Program-made: the position numbers and the translations under genes
Assembly: GCA_010027825.1 (NCBI GenBank)
Contig: RGUK01000015.1
Coordinates: 1 to 19,926 of the forward strand
Direction: 5' to 3'
DNA: 19,926 bases
DNA from: a bacterium
GTDB taxonomy: Bacteria > Dependentiae > Babeliae > Babeliales > RVW-14
In this document: one piece after another, positions 1-6,027 of the stretch
Numbering within the stretch: the stretch's first letter is position 1
Layout: every line of letters begins with the position of its first letter
The notes under the pieces: model-generated
Database searches by the model: none
What the model was told of the DNA's origin: nothing
Seen by the model: the letters and a program-made list of their open reading frames with translations, nothing else

Positions 1-441
1 CCATTTCGGTTGGTGCCCGACTGCCGTGTTGTTGGACCACCAAAGCTTTCCTGTCGGGGTTGCTGCGATAATGAATTCATAGTCACATCGAAGCCAGTCT
101 GGCCCACCGCTGCCAGGGATGCCGACTCGATGGTAGATAGGTGGACATCTCAGATTCACGCCCGCGCGGTGCAGGTCGGCCATCAACAAAGCTGGGGTCG
201 ACGACCACCTAAAGCCTTTTGTTTTCCCCTGTAATACCCAAAAGACAGGTCCACGAGAAACCCGATAGCATTCAAGAAACCTTTCGACAGCCCATGAAAC
301 CCACTGCTCTCCCGACAGCGAAAAATCAATCCCGTATGTGCGAAGGTCTTCATACGGCGGGCTGGTTATTACCATGTCAACCGATCCCGATGACATTGAT
401 CGCATTAGCTCTAGGCAGTCCCCGCAATACAGTTCACTCAC
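1..441 (-). CDS. DNA methyltransferase, beta-class N4-cytosine/N6-adenine type (3' part beyond window)
   Basis: Reading leftward from a GTG at 441, 147 codons stay open to the left edge, so the C-terminus lies outside the window. The protein opens with LYCGDCLELM and reaches TSPPY at about residues 26-30. The first is the usual start of phage and restriction methyltransferases; the second is catalytic motif IV. Motif IV so close to the N-terminus indicates the permuted beta class, in which the SAM-binding FxGxG follows later, here off-window. S in place of D in (D/S)PPY is common in N4-cytosine enzymes, but the base cannot be assigned. A GGAGG sequence lies upstream, and the GTG overlaps the TGA of the preceding gene (GTGA), implying translational coupling at the end of the minus-strand operon. 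No restriction partner is visible; a stand-alone protective methylase is likely. Confidence 0.88.
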   Translation of the reverse strand, partial: MSELYCGDCLELMRSMSSGSVDMVITSPPYEDLRTYGIDFSLSGEQWVSWAVERFLECYRVSRGPVFWVLQGKTKGFRWSSTPALLMADLHRAGVNLRCPPIYHRVGIPGSGGPDWLRCDYEFIIAATPTGKLWWSNNTAVGHQPKW

Positions 442-785
442 CTCGGCACCTCCACCCGTGGCCCGTAGGCGGTGATGTTGTAATCGGCACGTGAATACAC
501 GCCCCAGCCGAGCGGACCATTTGCCAGCACTTCAATACAGTTTGGATCGCCTGGTATTCGACGAATCACAATACCTTCCAACTTGTCGCCTGGGACACAT
601 CTCACCCACCACCCGACGCCCCAGCCCTTGGGCGGAGTCTCTGACCAGGCCGGCTGGTCGTCGATGCTGTGGATCTCGACGCGGATGGTATCTCGCTCCG
701 GGATGTTTAATGACTTATACACTAAGCTTTCGAGCACGTAGTCATCTTGCTCCAATCCATCAAATAGCATCTCAGCCAGCTTCAT
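438..785 (-). CDS. Hypothetical protein, 115 aa
   Basis: I do not recognise this gene. The start at 785 is preferred over an ATG six codons upstream: AGGAGA lies at proper distance and the ATG overlaps the TGA of the preceding gene as ATGA. The protein has an acidic N-terminal helix-like stretch (MKLAEMLFDGLEQDDY) and then a Trp/Gly-rich, probably beta, second half with GWGVGWWVRCVPGD at about residues 60-73. No signal peptide or membrane segment is seen. It is the penultimate gene of the leftward operon, directly before the methyltransferase. Confidence 0.75.
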   Translation of the reverse strand: MKLAEMLFDGLEQDDYVLESLVYKSLNIPERDTIRVEIHSIDDQPAWSETPPKGWGVGWWVRCVPGDKLEGIVIRRIPGDPNCIEVLANGPLGWGVYSRADYNITAYGPRVEVPR

Positions 786-1063
786 CGCTTCTCCTGCATG
801 CACTTCTCTAAATACAACGCACTTGCTTTGAGCTGCTTCTTTATCTCCCCAATTACCGACCTATTTGGTTTCTGATCTATCATGAAGTAGACCGGTATTG
901 ATTGTTTGTCCAACCAGTTGGCTATCTGCTCGGGTGTTGCGTCCTCACCAAGTTCTTTTCTCGCAAGGTCGCACACGAGATCGATCAAAAAACCCTTGGA
1001 ATAACAAACCTCTATTGCTCGCTCAAGGTACTTCGGAATTGAAACTGCGCCTCGCCCTTGCAT
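782..1063 (-). CDS. Hypothetical protein, 93 aa
   Basis: An unrecognised small protein that is predicted mostly helical, with no membrane segment. Its ATG at 1063 shares one base with the TAA of the hexapeptide-repeat gene upstream (TAATG), and its TGA overlaps the next start (ATGA). A GGAGGG sequence lies about ten bases before the start. The middle reads as a helix-turn-helix-sized helical region (LVCDLARKELGEDATPEQIA), but I cannot assign DNA binding. It belongs to the leftward operon. Confidence 0.72.
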   Translation of the reverse strand: MQGRGAVSIPKYLERAIEVCYSKGFLIDLVCDLARKELGEDATPEQIANWLDKQSIPVYFMIDQKPNRSVIGEIKKQLKASALYLEKCMQEKR

Positions 1064-1575
1064 TACTCAGTACCCTCCGCTATTTCCCCCTGATACAACG
1101 CACCGCTTTCGCACCCCTGAATCATCCAGCGAATCGCACGTACGTATTGCTCGGTGACTTCGTCGCTGTACTTAGCTTTTTTGCACTCCTCTCGAATTCG
1201 CTCATCGGTCGCATCAGCGAATGCAATTTCGACACATCCAGAGCGGATAACACCGGGTCGTGAAATGTGCAAAAATGTGTACCGCAGATGCATCTGCGGC
1301 GGTGACGTGATCCATTTGGTGCCATCCCCCAGTGAGCAGCCATCCCCCAGTGAGCAGCGATACCCCAGTGAGCAGCGATCCCCCAGTGAGCAGCCATCCC
1401 CCAGTGAGCAGCCATACGATACTGTCGCAGTCGGATGTATGTAGACTCTATTGCCAACCCTCGCCGAATCCGCGACCCATCCACCCTCCGACCAGTCTGG
1501 ATTGACGTGCCGATGGGCAGCAATAGGACCGTAGCCAAAATCGTAGGTCGTTTGTGTCACGTCATTGTCACTCAT
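1063..1575 (-). CDS. Left-handed beta-helix (hexapeptide-repeat) phage protein, 170 aa
   Basis: Residues about 33-85 carry the imperfect then perfect hexapeptide pattern of left-handed beta-helix proteins: WVADSARVGNRVYIHPTATV, then five consecutive CSLGDx/CSLGYx units (about 56-85). The preceding YGPIAAHRH motif followed by GGWVADSA resembles phage proteins of this type. The C-terminal 50 residues are a separate charged helical segment. The start has GGAGGT eight bases upstream and overlaps the stop of the 41-residue gene (ATGA). There is no acyltransferase active-site evidence, so a structural or scaffold role is as likely as an enzymatic one. The near-identical DNA of the repeats indicates recent expansion and a possible in-frame length variation. 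Confidence 0.82.
   Translation of the reverse strand: MSDNDVTQTTYDFGYGPIAAHRHVNPDWSEGGWVADSARVGNRVYIHPTATVSYGCSLGDGCSLGDRCSLGYRCSLGDGCSLGDGTKWITSPPQMHLRYTFLHISRPGVIRSGCVEIAFADATDERIREECKKAKYSDEVTEQYVRAIRWMIQGCESGALYQGEIAEGTE
1324..1413 (-). repeat. Five tandem 18-bp units encoding hexapeptide repeats
   Basis: Five contiguous copies of an 18-bp unit start at 1324, 1342, 1360, 1378 and 1396, beginning ATCCCCCAGTGAGCAGC on the plus strand. Copies differ at one or two positions (last base C or G, one C to A). On the minus strand each unit encodes six residues (CSLGDG or a close variant). Because 18 is a multiple of three, gain or loss of a unit keeps the reading frame. Confidence 0.97.
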
Positions 1576-1697
1576 TGGTAATTACCTCCAATCCAAATCC
1601 CCACCCCGAACGCTCCAACCGCCAGCCACGCAAGAACCACGATAACGAGTCCCGCGCATCCGTTCGGCTCGCGTGGTCCTGAGTTGATCTCGTCCAT
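1572..1697 (-). CDS. Small single-pass membrane peptide, 41 aa
   Basis: A short gene with an ATG at 1697 and a TGA overlapping the next ATG (ATGA at 1575-1572). The first ~13 residues are polar (MDEINSGPREPNG). They are followed by an uninterrupted hydrophobic stretch of about 24 residues (LVIVVLAWLAVGAFGVGIWI), long enough for one membrane helix, and a polar GGNYQ tail. The Shine-Dalgarno sequence is weak (GGGG). The small size and a membrane helix between csrA and the beta-helix gene do not reveal a role; holin-like or membrane-anchor functions are guesses only. Confidence 0.68.
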   Translation of the reverse strand: MDEINSGPREPNGCAGLVIVVLAWLAVGAFGVGIWIGGNYQ

Positions 1698-1707
1698 GAG
1701 TTAGCCC

Positions 1708-1917
1708 CTACTCAAACGTCACGTACTCTTTCTCGATTTCACCCCGTAAGATCGCCATTTCCTTCGGAGCCTCAAACCCAAGCCGAACCTTGTTCCCGCG
1801 AACCGCACACACAGTCACGGTCACTCGATGATCGCCGACAAACAGAACCACCGACTCACCAGGGAACCTCCCGATGACCAGGTTCCCGTGGTTGGCATCC
1901 CTAGCTGAATTGCTCAT
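1708..1917 (-). CDS. csrA: CsrA/RsmA-like RNA-binding translational regulator, 69 aa
   Basis: Residues from about 12 onward match the CsrA fold: LVIGRFPGESVVLFVGDHRV for strands 1-2, then VTVCAVRGNKVRLGFEAPKE, the family's diagnostic VxxVRGxKVRLGxEAP core, then the C-terminal helix. CsrA dimers bind GGA motifs, often over ribosome sites. The N-terminus has about ten extra residues relative to the usual MLxLxR start, so the first strand is diverged. The start at 1917 has AAGGAGGG eight bases upstream and overlaps the previous stop (ATGA). Its own leader contains two GGA motifs, one within the Shine-Dalgarno sequence, which would allow autoregulation (inference). It sits early in the leftward operon. 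Confidence 0.9.
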   Translation of the reverse strand: MSNSARDANHGNLVIGRFPGESVVLFVGDHRVTVTVCAVRGNKVRLGFEAPKEMAILRGEIEKEYVTFE

Positions 1918-2162
1918 TCCAAAACCCTCCTTGGTTGATCTTGAAACCTGAACGCGTGTACGGTAGATTCTGATGGTCGGCATGGAGTGCCGGAAGTTCC
2001 TGCCATGGAGTCGGGGCCGGCGGCCCAACGCAACTCATTTCGCTGCAATCGTTTTGGTATCGCGATGATGCCGTCCAGTTTTGGCTGGGTGGTGGGCTCC
2101 GTTGTTGCGATAATGAAGATCTGTCTTTCGCGGACAATAGCCCCCGCGAGAGGGTGTGTCAT
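1914..2162 (-). CDS. Hypothetical protein, 82 aa, first gene of leftward operon
   Basis: Coding is supported by smooth, GC-ending codon use and by the ATGA overlap of its stop with the csrA start. The protein has an RERQIFIIAT stretch at about residues 11-20 that superficially resembles the RER-x-FI-A segment (motif VIII) of 5-methylcytosine methyltransferases, but the rest does not follow that family. The second half (NELRWAAGPDSMAGT) is unrecognised. The ATG at 2162-2160 lies in a TCATGA palindrome shared with the start of the divergent HTH gene. No Shine-Dalgarno sequence is evident, so the start could be the TTG two codons upstream or lie elsewhere. Function unknown. Confidence 0.5.
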   Translation of the reverse strand: MTHPLAGAIVRERQIFIIATTEPTTQPKLDGIIAIPKRLQRNELRWAAGPDSMAGTSGTPCRPSESTVHAFRFQDQPRRVLE

Positions 2163-2559
2163 GACTGTCAACCGTTTGCGAGCGTACTTCGAGATGTCAC
2201 CTAAAGCAAAGCCAGTAAAATTCACGGCACTGCAAGAGAGGCTGAATGATCTTGGCTTGCGAGCGTCCCTTGTCTCGAAGATTCTTCGTATCGAAGAGTC
2301 CCGAATCTCACAGTTTCTTTCGATGCAACTACCTGATAAGATCACCCCCCTGTTTGAGCGATTTTGTAACGGCATCGGCGTTATCCCTGGGGAACTGATC
2401 AAAGGCAAAGTGGTGGTCAATCCTGACTTTGACCCATCAAGCCTCATCACCCCGCAGCAAAAGCTTGAGGCGTTACTCCAGGATAAAGAGCATTCGCGAA
2501 CCATTAGCCACATCCTTGACATTGCGTTTGAGCAGCTTCACTCACGAAATAGCGGGTAA
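2161..2559 (+). CDS. Putative phage HTH repressor/regulator, 132 aa
   Basis: From about residue 20 the protein carries a helix-turn-helix-like segment (FTALQERLNDLGLRASLVSK then ILRIEESRISQF). An acidic-to-neutral tail with GVIPGELIKGK and a C-terminal helical segment follow. This is reminiscent of small Cro/CI-type (XRE) regulators, but the match is not strong. The open frame extends upstream to 1987, but that part is compositionally poor and lies opposite a better-coding minus frame, so 2161 (AGAGGG before it) is chosen; 2194 is an alternative. The gene is divergent from the csrA operon and convergent with, and overlapping by 18 bases, the 72-residue HTH gene. Confidence 0.62.
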   Translation: MTVNRLRAYFEMSPKAKPVKFTALQERLNDLGLRASLVSKILRIEESRISQFLSMQLPDKITPLFERFCNGIGVIPGELIKGKVVVNPDFDPSSLITPQQKLEALLQDKEHSRTISHILDIAFEQLHSRNSG

Positions 2560-2760
2560 GCCTTCAGCGATTCGCTTCTTAGCTCGCTCCACTTCTTCGC
2601 GCGGAATGCGATACGTCTGCCGACCGTTGGACGTAACGCATTCCGCCCCCAGCTTGCCGGCAACCGCCCATCGCCAGATGGTTGATTGACCCTTACCGAG
2701 AACAAACGCGGCCTCGGCGCACGTCAACCACTTCGGAGATACCTTGATTGGCTTGATCAT
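2542..2760 (-). CDS. Excisionase/AlpA-like HTH (MerR-type winged helix) protein, 72 aa
   Basis: The layout is that of HTH_17/excisionase-like proteins: WLTCAEAAFVLGKGQSTIWR (recognition-helix pair), then WAVAGKLGAECV, the short wing, then GRQTYRIPREEVERAKKR. The family includes phage Xis, AlpA and plasmid regulators. AAGGAAGGG lies upstream of the ATG. The gene is transcribed from one side of a divergent promoter region and ends inside the 3' end of the repressor-like gene. Without an integrase in the window, it could be a regulator or an excisionase. Confidence 0.8.
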   Translation of the reverse strand: MIKPIKVSPKWLTCAEAAFVLGKGQSTIWRWAVAGKLGAECVTSNGRQTYRIPREEVERAKKRIAEGLPAIS

Positions 2761-2789
2761 TTTTCCCTTCCTTTTCTTGACCCACCATC

Positions 2790-2856
2790 ATCTTATAATC
2801 GTTGCCGATAAAATTCAATGGGTGCTCTTGAATTTTAAGTCCATCGCTTCTATCAT
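2790..2856. promoter_or_regulatory. Divergent promoter pair sharing one inverted-repeat operator
   Basis: A perfect 10-bp inverted repeat, TAAAATTCAA (2809-2818) and TTGAATTTTA (2828-2837), is separated by nine bases. Each arm supplies a TTGAAT -35 box pointing outward. Rightward: TTGAAT at 2828-2833, 17-bp spacer, TATCAT at 2851-2856. Leftward: TTGAAT at 2818-2813, 17-bp spacer, TAAGAT at 2795-2790. A dimeric repressor bound here would shut both promoters. Rightward transcription would feed the nuclease/ATPase/SSB genes after a leader of about 100 bases. Leftward transcription would feed the 72-residue HTH gene. Confidence 0.6.
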
Positions 2857-2965
2857 ACTAATCGTCATCGACGGCCAACGGCATTAGCCAAGTGCTCGCG
2901 GGGATGTGGATACAGAGCCCGCGTAGATGACCGGTGCTAGGTAGGAACCTTCGAGGGCTTCAAGG

Positions 2966-3148
2966 ATGGAGAGCGATTTAAATCTCAGCCGCGACAGCCG
3001 GCAAGCAGCATTCCGTGTGATTGGGATCGAGCGACCACCAAAGATTCGCGAATCGGTGGAGCTTCCCGCGCGGGAATACAAGCGGCGCATTGCACGCTAC
3101 AGCCGGCGAGCAGACAAAGGCCAACCACTTTTTCAGGAGAGAGTATGA
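2966..3148 (+). CDS. Hypothetical basic protein, 60 aa
   Basis: A short Arg-rich protein (REYKRRIARYSRRADKG near residues 36-52) with no recognised domain. GAGGG lies eight bases before the only in-frame ATG, and its TGA overlaps the next start. It is the first gene after the rightward promoter. The high Arg content suggests nucleic-acid contact but does not prove it. Confidence 0.55.
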   Translation: MESDLNLSRDSRQAAFRVIGIERPPKIRESVELPAREYKRRIARYSRRADKGQPLFQERV

Positions 3149-3321
3149 GCGAAGCAACCGTCCAGGATTTCTCCGAGCATGCGGCATGGGTACAGAAGCT
3201 CGAAGACGAGCTTGTGGACCTGAAAACACAGGTGAAGGAGAAGCGCGACGAATTAAAGAAGGCTATCGAGCAATACGTCTCGATGGGATTGCAAGAGAAG
3301 GGGTCGGCACAAGATGAGTGA
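3145..3321 (+). CDS. Small coiled-coil protein, 58 aa
   Basis: The start has AGGAGAG just upstream and overlaps the previous stop (ATGA at 3145-3148); the end overlaps the nuclease start by eight bases. Residues about 14-45 form a highly charged heptad-like helix (WVQKLEDELVDLKTQVKEKR and onward), typical of a short coiled coil. Function unknown; the position immediately before the nuclease suggests an early recombination-module accessory. Confidence 0.72.
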   Translation: MSEATVQDFSEHAAWVQKLEDELVDLKTQVKEKRDELKKAIEQYVSMGLQEKGSAQDE

Positions 3322-4318
3322 TATCGACCCCTACGACCGTGCAACCATCGACGCATTGATTACAGGTTATCGCGAGCACTACGCACGCGATACTTTTCGA
3401 GCAGTCGCCATCGAGCAAGAGTTCCGCTTGCCGATCTTTAACCCGCACAGCAAGCGGGTGAGCACATCAAAGACCTATGAGTATTCCGGAAAGATCGACC
3501 TACTCGTAGACGATCCAATGCAACCAGGAAAGATCTGGTTGATGGATCACAAGACCACCTCGGAGGATATTGAGAACCAAGCATCCCCCTTTTGGATGCG
3601 TCTCAGGAACGCAACCCAGCCAACTCATTACCAACTTGCACTCAAGCAACTTGGCCTTGAGATCGACGGGTGTGTCTGGGATGTCATCAAGAAGCCGACC
3701 ATCAGGCCACGCAAGCTTACCAAGGAGGAAAAGAAAGAACTGGAAATGTTTGGCACGTACCACGGCGTCTTGATTGACATGGGGTATGTACCTGATGCAG
3801 AGCAGCCCGAGCACTACGCGGCTCGTGTGCTATCCGATATCCGGGCAACACCTGGTAAGTACTTTCAGCGTCAGATTGTGCCGCGAACCAATGAAGACCT
3901 CTACGAGTATGCGTCGGAATTGTTTGGGATTTCGACACGAATTCGTGAGTGTGAAACCGACGGCCGGTTTTACAAGACGGGCGAGCCACACTCTTGCACG
4001 CTTTATAACCGCACATGCGAATACCTTCCGTTGTGTGTGCGTGAAGGATCGACCTTTGATTACGTGCAGTCACCTGGGCACTCTGAATTAGAGGACCAGG
4101 GAGACGGGTTGAAGATCCTGACCAACTCAAGCCTATCGATGTTTCGTCAATGCGAACGCAAGTACCGCTACCGTTACGTCGATGGTCTCAAGCCGATGTG
4201 TGAATCGTCTTCGCTGGGGTTTGGCACGGCGTTTCATGTCGCGATGAATAACTTCTGGTCCGACCGTCTGGCCCCAGAAAGCGAACGCATTTATCTGAAG
4301 GGGGTGTCTGTTGAGTAA
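3314..4318 (+). CDS. PD-(D/E)XK (RecB/Cas4-like) Fe-S nuclease with circularly permuted motif order, 334 aa
   Basis: Residues 59-62 (GKID) and 78-80 (DHK, followed by TT) are nuclease motifs II and III; Q107 in THYQLALKQLG is the following Q motif. Cys228, Cys235 and Cys241 form the C-terminal three-Cys part of an Fe-S cluster site. What is normally the N-terminus of such proteins lies at the C-terminus: LTNSSLSMFRQCERKYRYRY (269-288) with Cys280, then GFGTAFH (302-308) with the GxxxH histidine. All usual motifs are therefore present, but the order is II-III-Q-CCC then C-GxxxH. The protein probably acts as an exonuclease in recombination with the ATPase and SSB downstream. The start follows AAGGGG; the stop overlaps the next start by eight bases. 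Confidence 0.88.
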   Translation: MSDIDPYDRATIDALITGYREHYARDTFRAVAIEQEFRLPIFNPHSKRVSTSKTYEYSGKIDLLVDDPMQPGKIWLMDHKTTSEDIENQASPFWMRLRNATQPTHYQLALKQLGLEIDGCVWDVIKKPTIRPRKLTKEEKKELEMFGTYHGVLIDMGYVPDAEQPEHYAARVLSDIRATPGKYFQRQIVPRTNEDLYEYASELFGISTRIRECETDGRFYKTGEPHSCTLYNRTCEYLPLCVREGSTFDYVQSPGHSELEDQGDGLKILTNSSLSMFRQCERKYRYRYVDGLKPMCESSSLGFGTAFHVAMNNFWSDRLAPESERIYLKGVSVE

Positions 4319-5177
4319 TGGAATGCTGCCGATGCGCAAGACGCAGCGGTTCACGTTGGAGTCGATCTCGAATCGACCTAAAGAAAAAGTTTCCCATCGG
4401 ATCGTCATCAACGGAATAGCCGGTATCGGAAAGACTTCCCTTGCCGCACAATTCCCAAGCCCGGTGTTCATTCAATCTCGCGGCGAATCTGGCCTACAGG
4501 TGTTGGAGTCGGCCGGCATTTGCTCCGCACCGATTATGCCTTTCGAGCATGACGGTAAGACGTTCTATGAGGCGCAGTCCTACGAGGATGTCGCCGACGC
4601 TCTTGACTGGTTGGCGAGCAATGACCACCCATACAAGACGCTGTGTATCGACGTGTTGAATGGGGTTGAAAAGCTGATTCATGAGAGCGTTTGTAACTCG
4701 CAATTCGGGGGCGACTGGGGGGACAAAGGCTTCTCTTCATTCATGCGCGGCTACGAAGTGTCGCTACCCAAGGTCAAAGATCTTTGTATCCGTCTCGATC
4801 GCTTGCGGATGAACGGAATGACAATCGTGCTTTTGTGTCACACGAAGGTCAAGAACTTCAAGAATCCTGTCGGCCCCGACTACGACCAGTACGTACCCGA
4901 CATGCATGAAAAGACCTGGAATATTCTGTACGGATGGTCCGATATTGTTCTGTTCTGCAACGCTGAAGTCGAGGTGAAGACCGACAAGAGCAGCGACAAA
5001 AAGGGAAAAGCAATTTCCCAGACGCGCGTCATGTACACCGAGGGCTCGGCGGCATGGCACGCGAAGAACCGGCACAATTTACCTCCAGAAATTGAAATGG
5101 GGCGGAGCGCGCAGGAGTGCTACGCGAACCTGGTTGAAGCAATGAAACAAGCGAAGACACAGAATCAGAAAGGGTAA
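4311..5177 (+). CDS. RecA-like phage ATPase, Sak4/AAA_24 type (single-strand annealing/recombination)
   Basis: The protein is 288 aa. A Walker A loop lies at about residues 35-43 (GIAGIGKTS), a hydrophobic-Asp Walker B at 110-114 (TLCID), and a LLCHTKVKNF segment at about 174-183 in the sensor position of AAA_24 phage proteins. These belong to the RecA fold and include Sak4-type annealing ATPases that work with a phage SSB, which is the next gene. The start is probably the TTG at 4311, with AAGGGGGTG just upstream and an eight-base overlap with the nuclease stop; ATGs at 4323 or 4332 are alternatives. The tail is Lys/Gln-rich. Confidence 0.85.
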   Translation: MSNGMLPMRKTQRFTLESISNRPKEKVSHRIVINGIAGIGKTSLAAQFPSPVFIQSRGESGLQVLESAGICSAPIMPFEHDGKTFYEAQSYEDVADALDWLASNDHPYKTLCIDVLNGVEKLIHESVCNSQFGGDWGDKGFSSFMRGYEVSLPKVKDLCIRLDRLRMNGMTIVLLCHTKVKNFKNPVGPDYDQYVPDMHEKTWNILYGWSDIVLFCNAEVEVKTDKSSDKKGKAISQTRVMYTEGSAAWHAKNRHNLPPEIEMGRSAQECYANLVEAMKQAKTQNQKG

Positions 5178-5180
5178 ACA

Positions 5181-5726
5181 ATGAGCTACCGAAACGGAAC
5201 TTACACAGCGAGGATCTTGCAGGCTGGCCACGCGATGAAGCGAACCAGGGAGGACGAAGAATACCTCCGACTGTACTTTCAGATCCAACCCATATTGTGG
5301 CATGGCCCTGATGGTGACTACGACGTGTCACAATTCGACGCGCAATACGTCAACTTCAATCTGATCCGGTCCAATGAGGACTCGATCAAGTACGCGATGT
5401 CGGATTTGGAATCAATCGGATTTGTCGGGACAGTCAATGAGTTTTTGTCGGCGTCGTGGTCGGGGATCGAGATTAAGGTCCATTGCCGACAGAGTGAATA
5501 CAAGGGGAAGATCTACTTCAACTGGAATATCGACCGGCCAAAGCAACCGGTTGACGAATCCACCCTGTCACAGTTTGACCGGCTGATGAAAAAGTTCGTA
5601 CCGAAGAATCCACCGAAGAAATCGGTCGAGGCGGTTCAGCCGAAGCCATCTCCGCCGAAGAAGGAACCTGTGACCGCACCAACTCAGAGTGGCGAGGAGT
5701 CGCCGTCGGACGAGATTCCGTTCTAA
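5181..5726 (+). CDS. ssb: Phage single-stranded DNA-binding protein with SSB-type acidic tip, 181 aa
   Basis: The N-terminal ~120 residues have a beta-rich, OB-like composition (NGTYTARILQAGHAM at the start, KIYFNWNIDRP near 109-119). A Pro/Lys-rich flexible linker (about 138-168) and an acidic C-terminal tip ending SPSDEIPF follow. That tip is the hallmark by which SSBs recruit partner proteins. The gene starts three bases after the ATPase stop. N-terminal similarity to classical SSB is weak; the assignment rests on the tail and the neighbours. Confidence 0.8.
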   Translation: MSYRNGTYTARILQAGHAMKRTREDEEYLRLYFQIQPILWHGPDGDYDVSQFDAQYVNFNLIRSNEDSIKYAMSDLESIGFVGTVNEFLSASWSGIEIKVHCRQSEYKGKIYFNWNIDRPKQPVDESTLSQFDRLMKKFVPKNPPKKSVEAVQPKPSPPKKEPVTAPTQSGEESPSDEIPF

Positions 5727-5841
5727 TCCCACGATGGGTTGAACGCACGCACGCGAGCGGGCTTTCGATTCACGATGAATCGGGAGCAATGGCAAAGCCA
5801 AGATGGTGCCGGCGGCGGGGGCCGGCGCGTGCGGATGCCGT

Positions 5842-5910
5842 GGCCTTGCGGGGCGCGGCTTGGCAGGGCTTGGCAGGGCAAGGCACCGCAACGCAAGGCA
5901 AGGATTCTTT
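5842..5910 (+). repeat. GGCNN pentamer repeat block A
   Basis: Five-base-period repeat in exact register from 5842: GGCCT TGCGG GGCGC, then units such as GGCTT GGCAG, ending CGCAA GGCAA GGA, followed by a T-rich end (TTCTTT). It is followed by AAGGGGG and a three-codon frame, ATGAAACACTGA (5924-5935). The rest of the 5727-5841 gap is GC-rich with no gene that I can support. Confidence 0.93.
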
Positions 5911-5951
5911 AAGGGGGTTGGCAATGAAACACTGATGAAGCAACCACGGTC

Positions 5952-6003
5952 GGGCACGGCCTGGCTGGGCAAGGCTGGGCACGGCATGGCAAGGCAAGGA
6001 TTT
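5952..6003 (+). repeat. GGCNN pentamer repeat block B
   Basis: Nine units in register from 5953 (GGCAC GGCCT GGCTG and onward to GGCAA GGCAA), ending GGATTTAA. It lies immediately upstream of the 185-residue gene at 6028, whose own Shine-Dalgarno (AAGGAAAA) follows the block. Confidence 0.93.
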
Positions 6004-6027
6004 AATTCAACACAAGGAAAATCATTC

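Noticed and set aside
1324..1413. Short regular repeats resembling a CRISPR array
   Set aside because: The 18-bp units are directly contiguous with no unique spacers and encode hexapeptides in frame.
1122..1538. Overlapping long frames across the 18-bp repeats (minus and plus strand)
   Set aside because: Repeat length divisible by three keeps every frame open; only the hexapeptide frame makes family sense and has a ribosome site.
2083..2114. Promoter TTGGCT ... GATAAT before the HTH gene
   Set aside because: Spacer of about 22 bases is too long for a standard promoter.
1987..2160. N-terminal extension of the HTH gene
   Set aside because: Protein-unlike composition, no ribosome site, and the opposite strand codes better.
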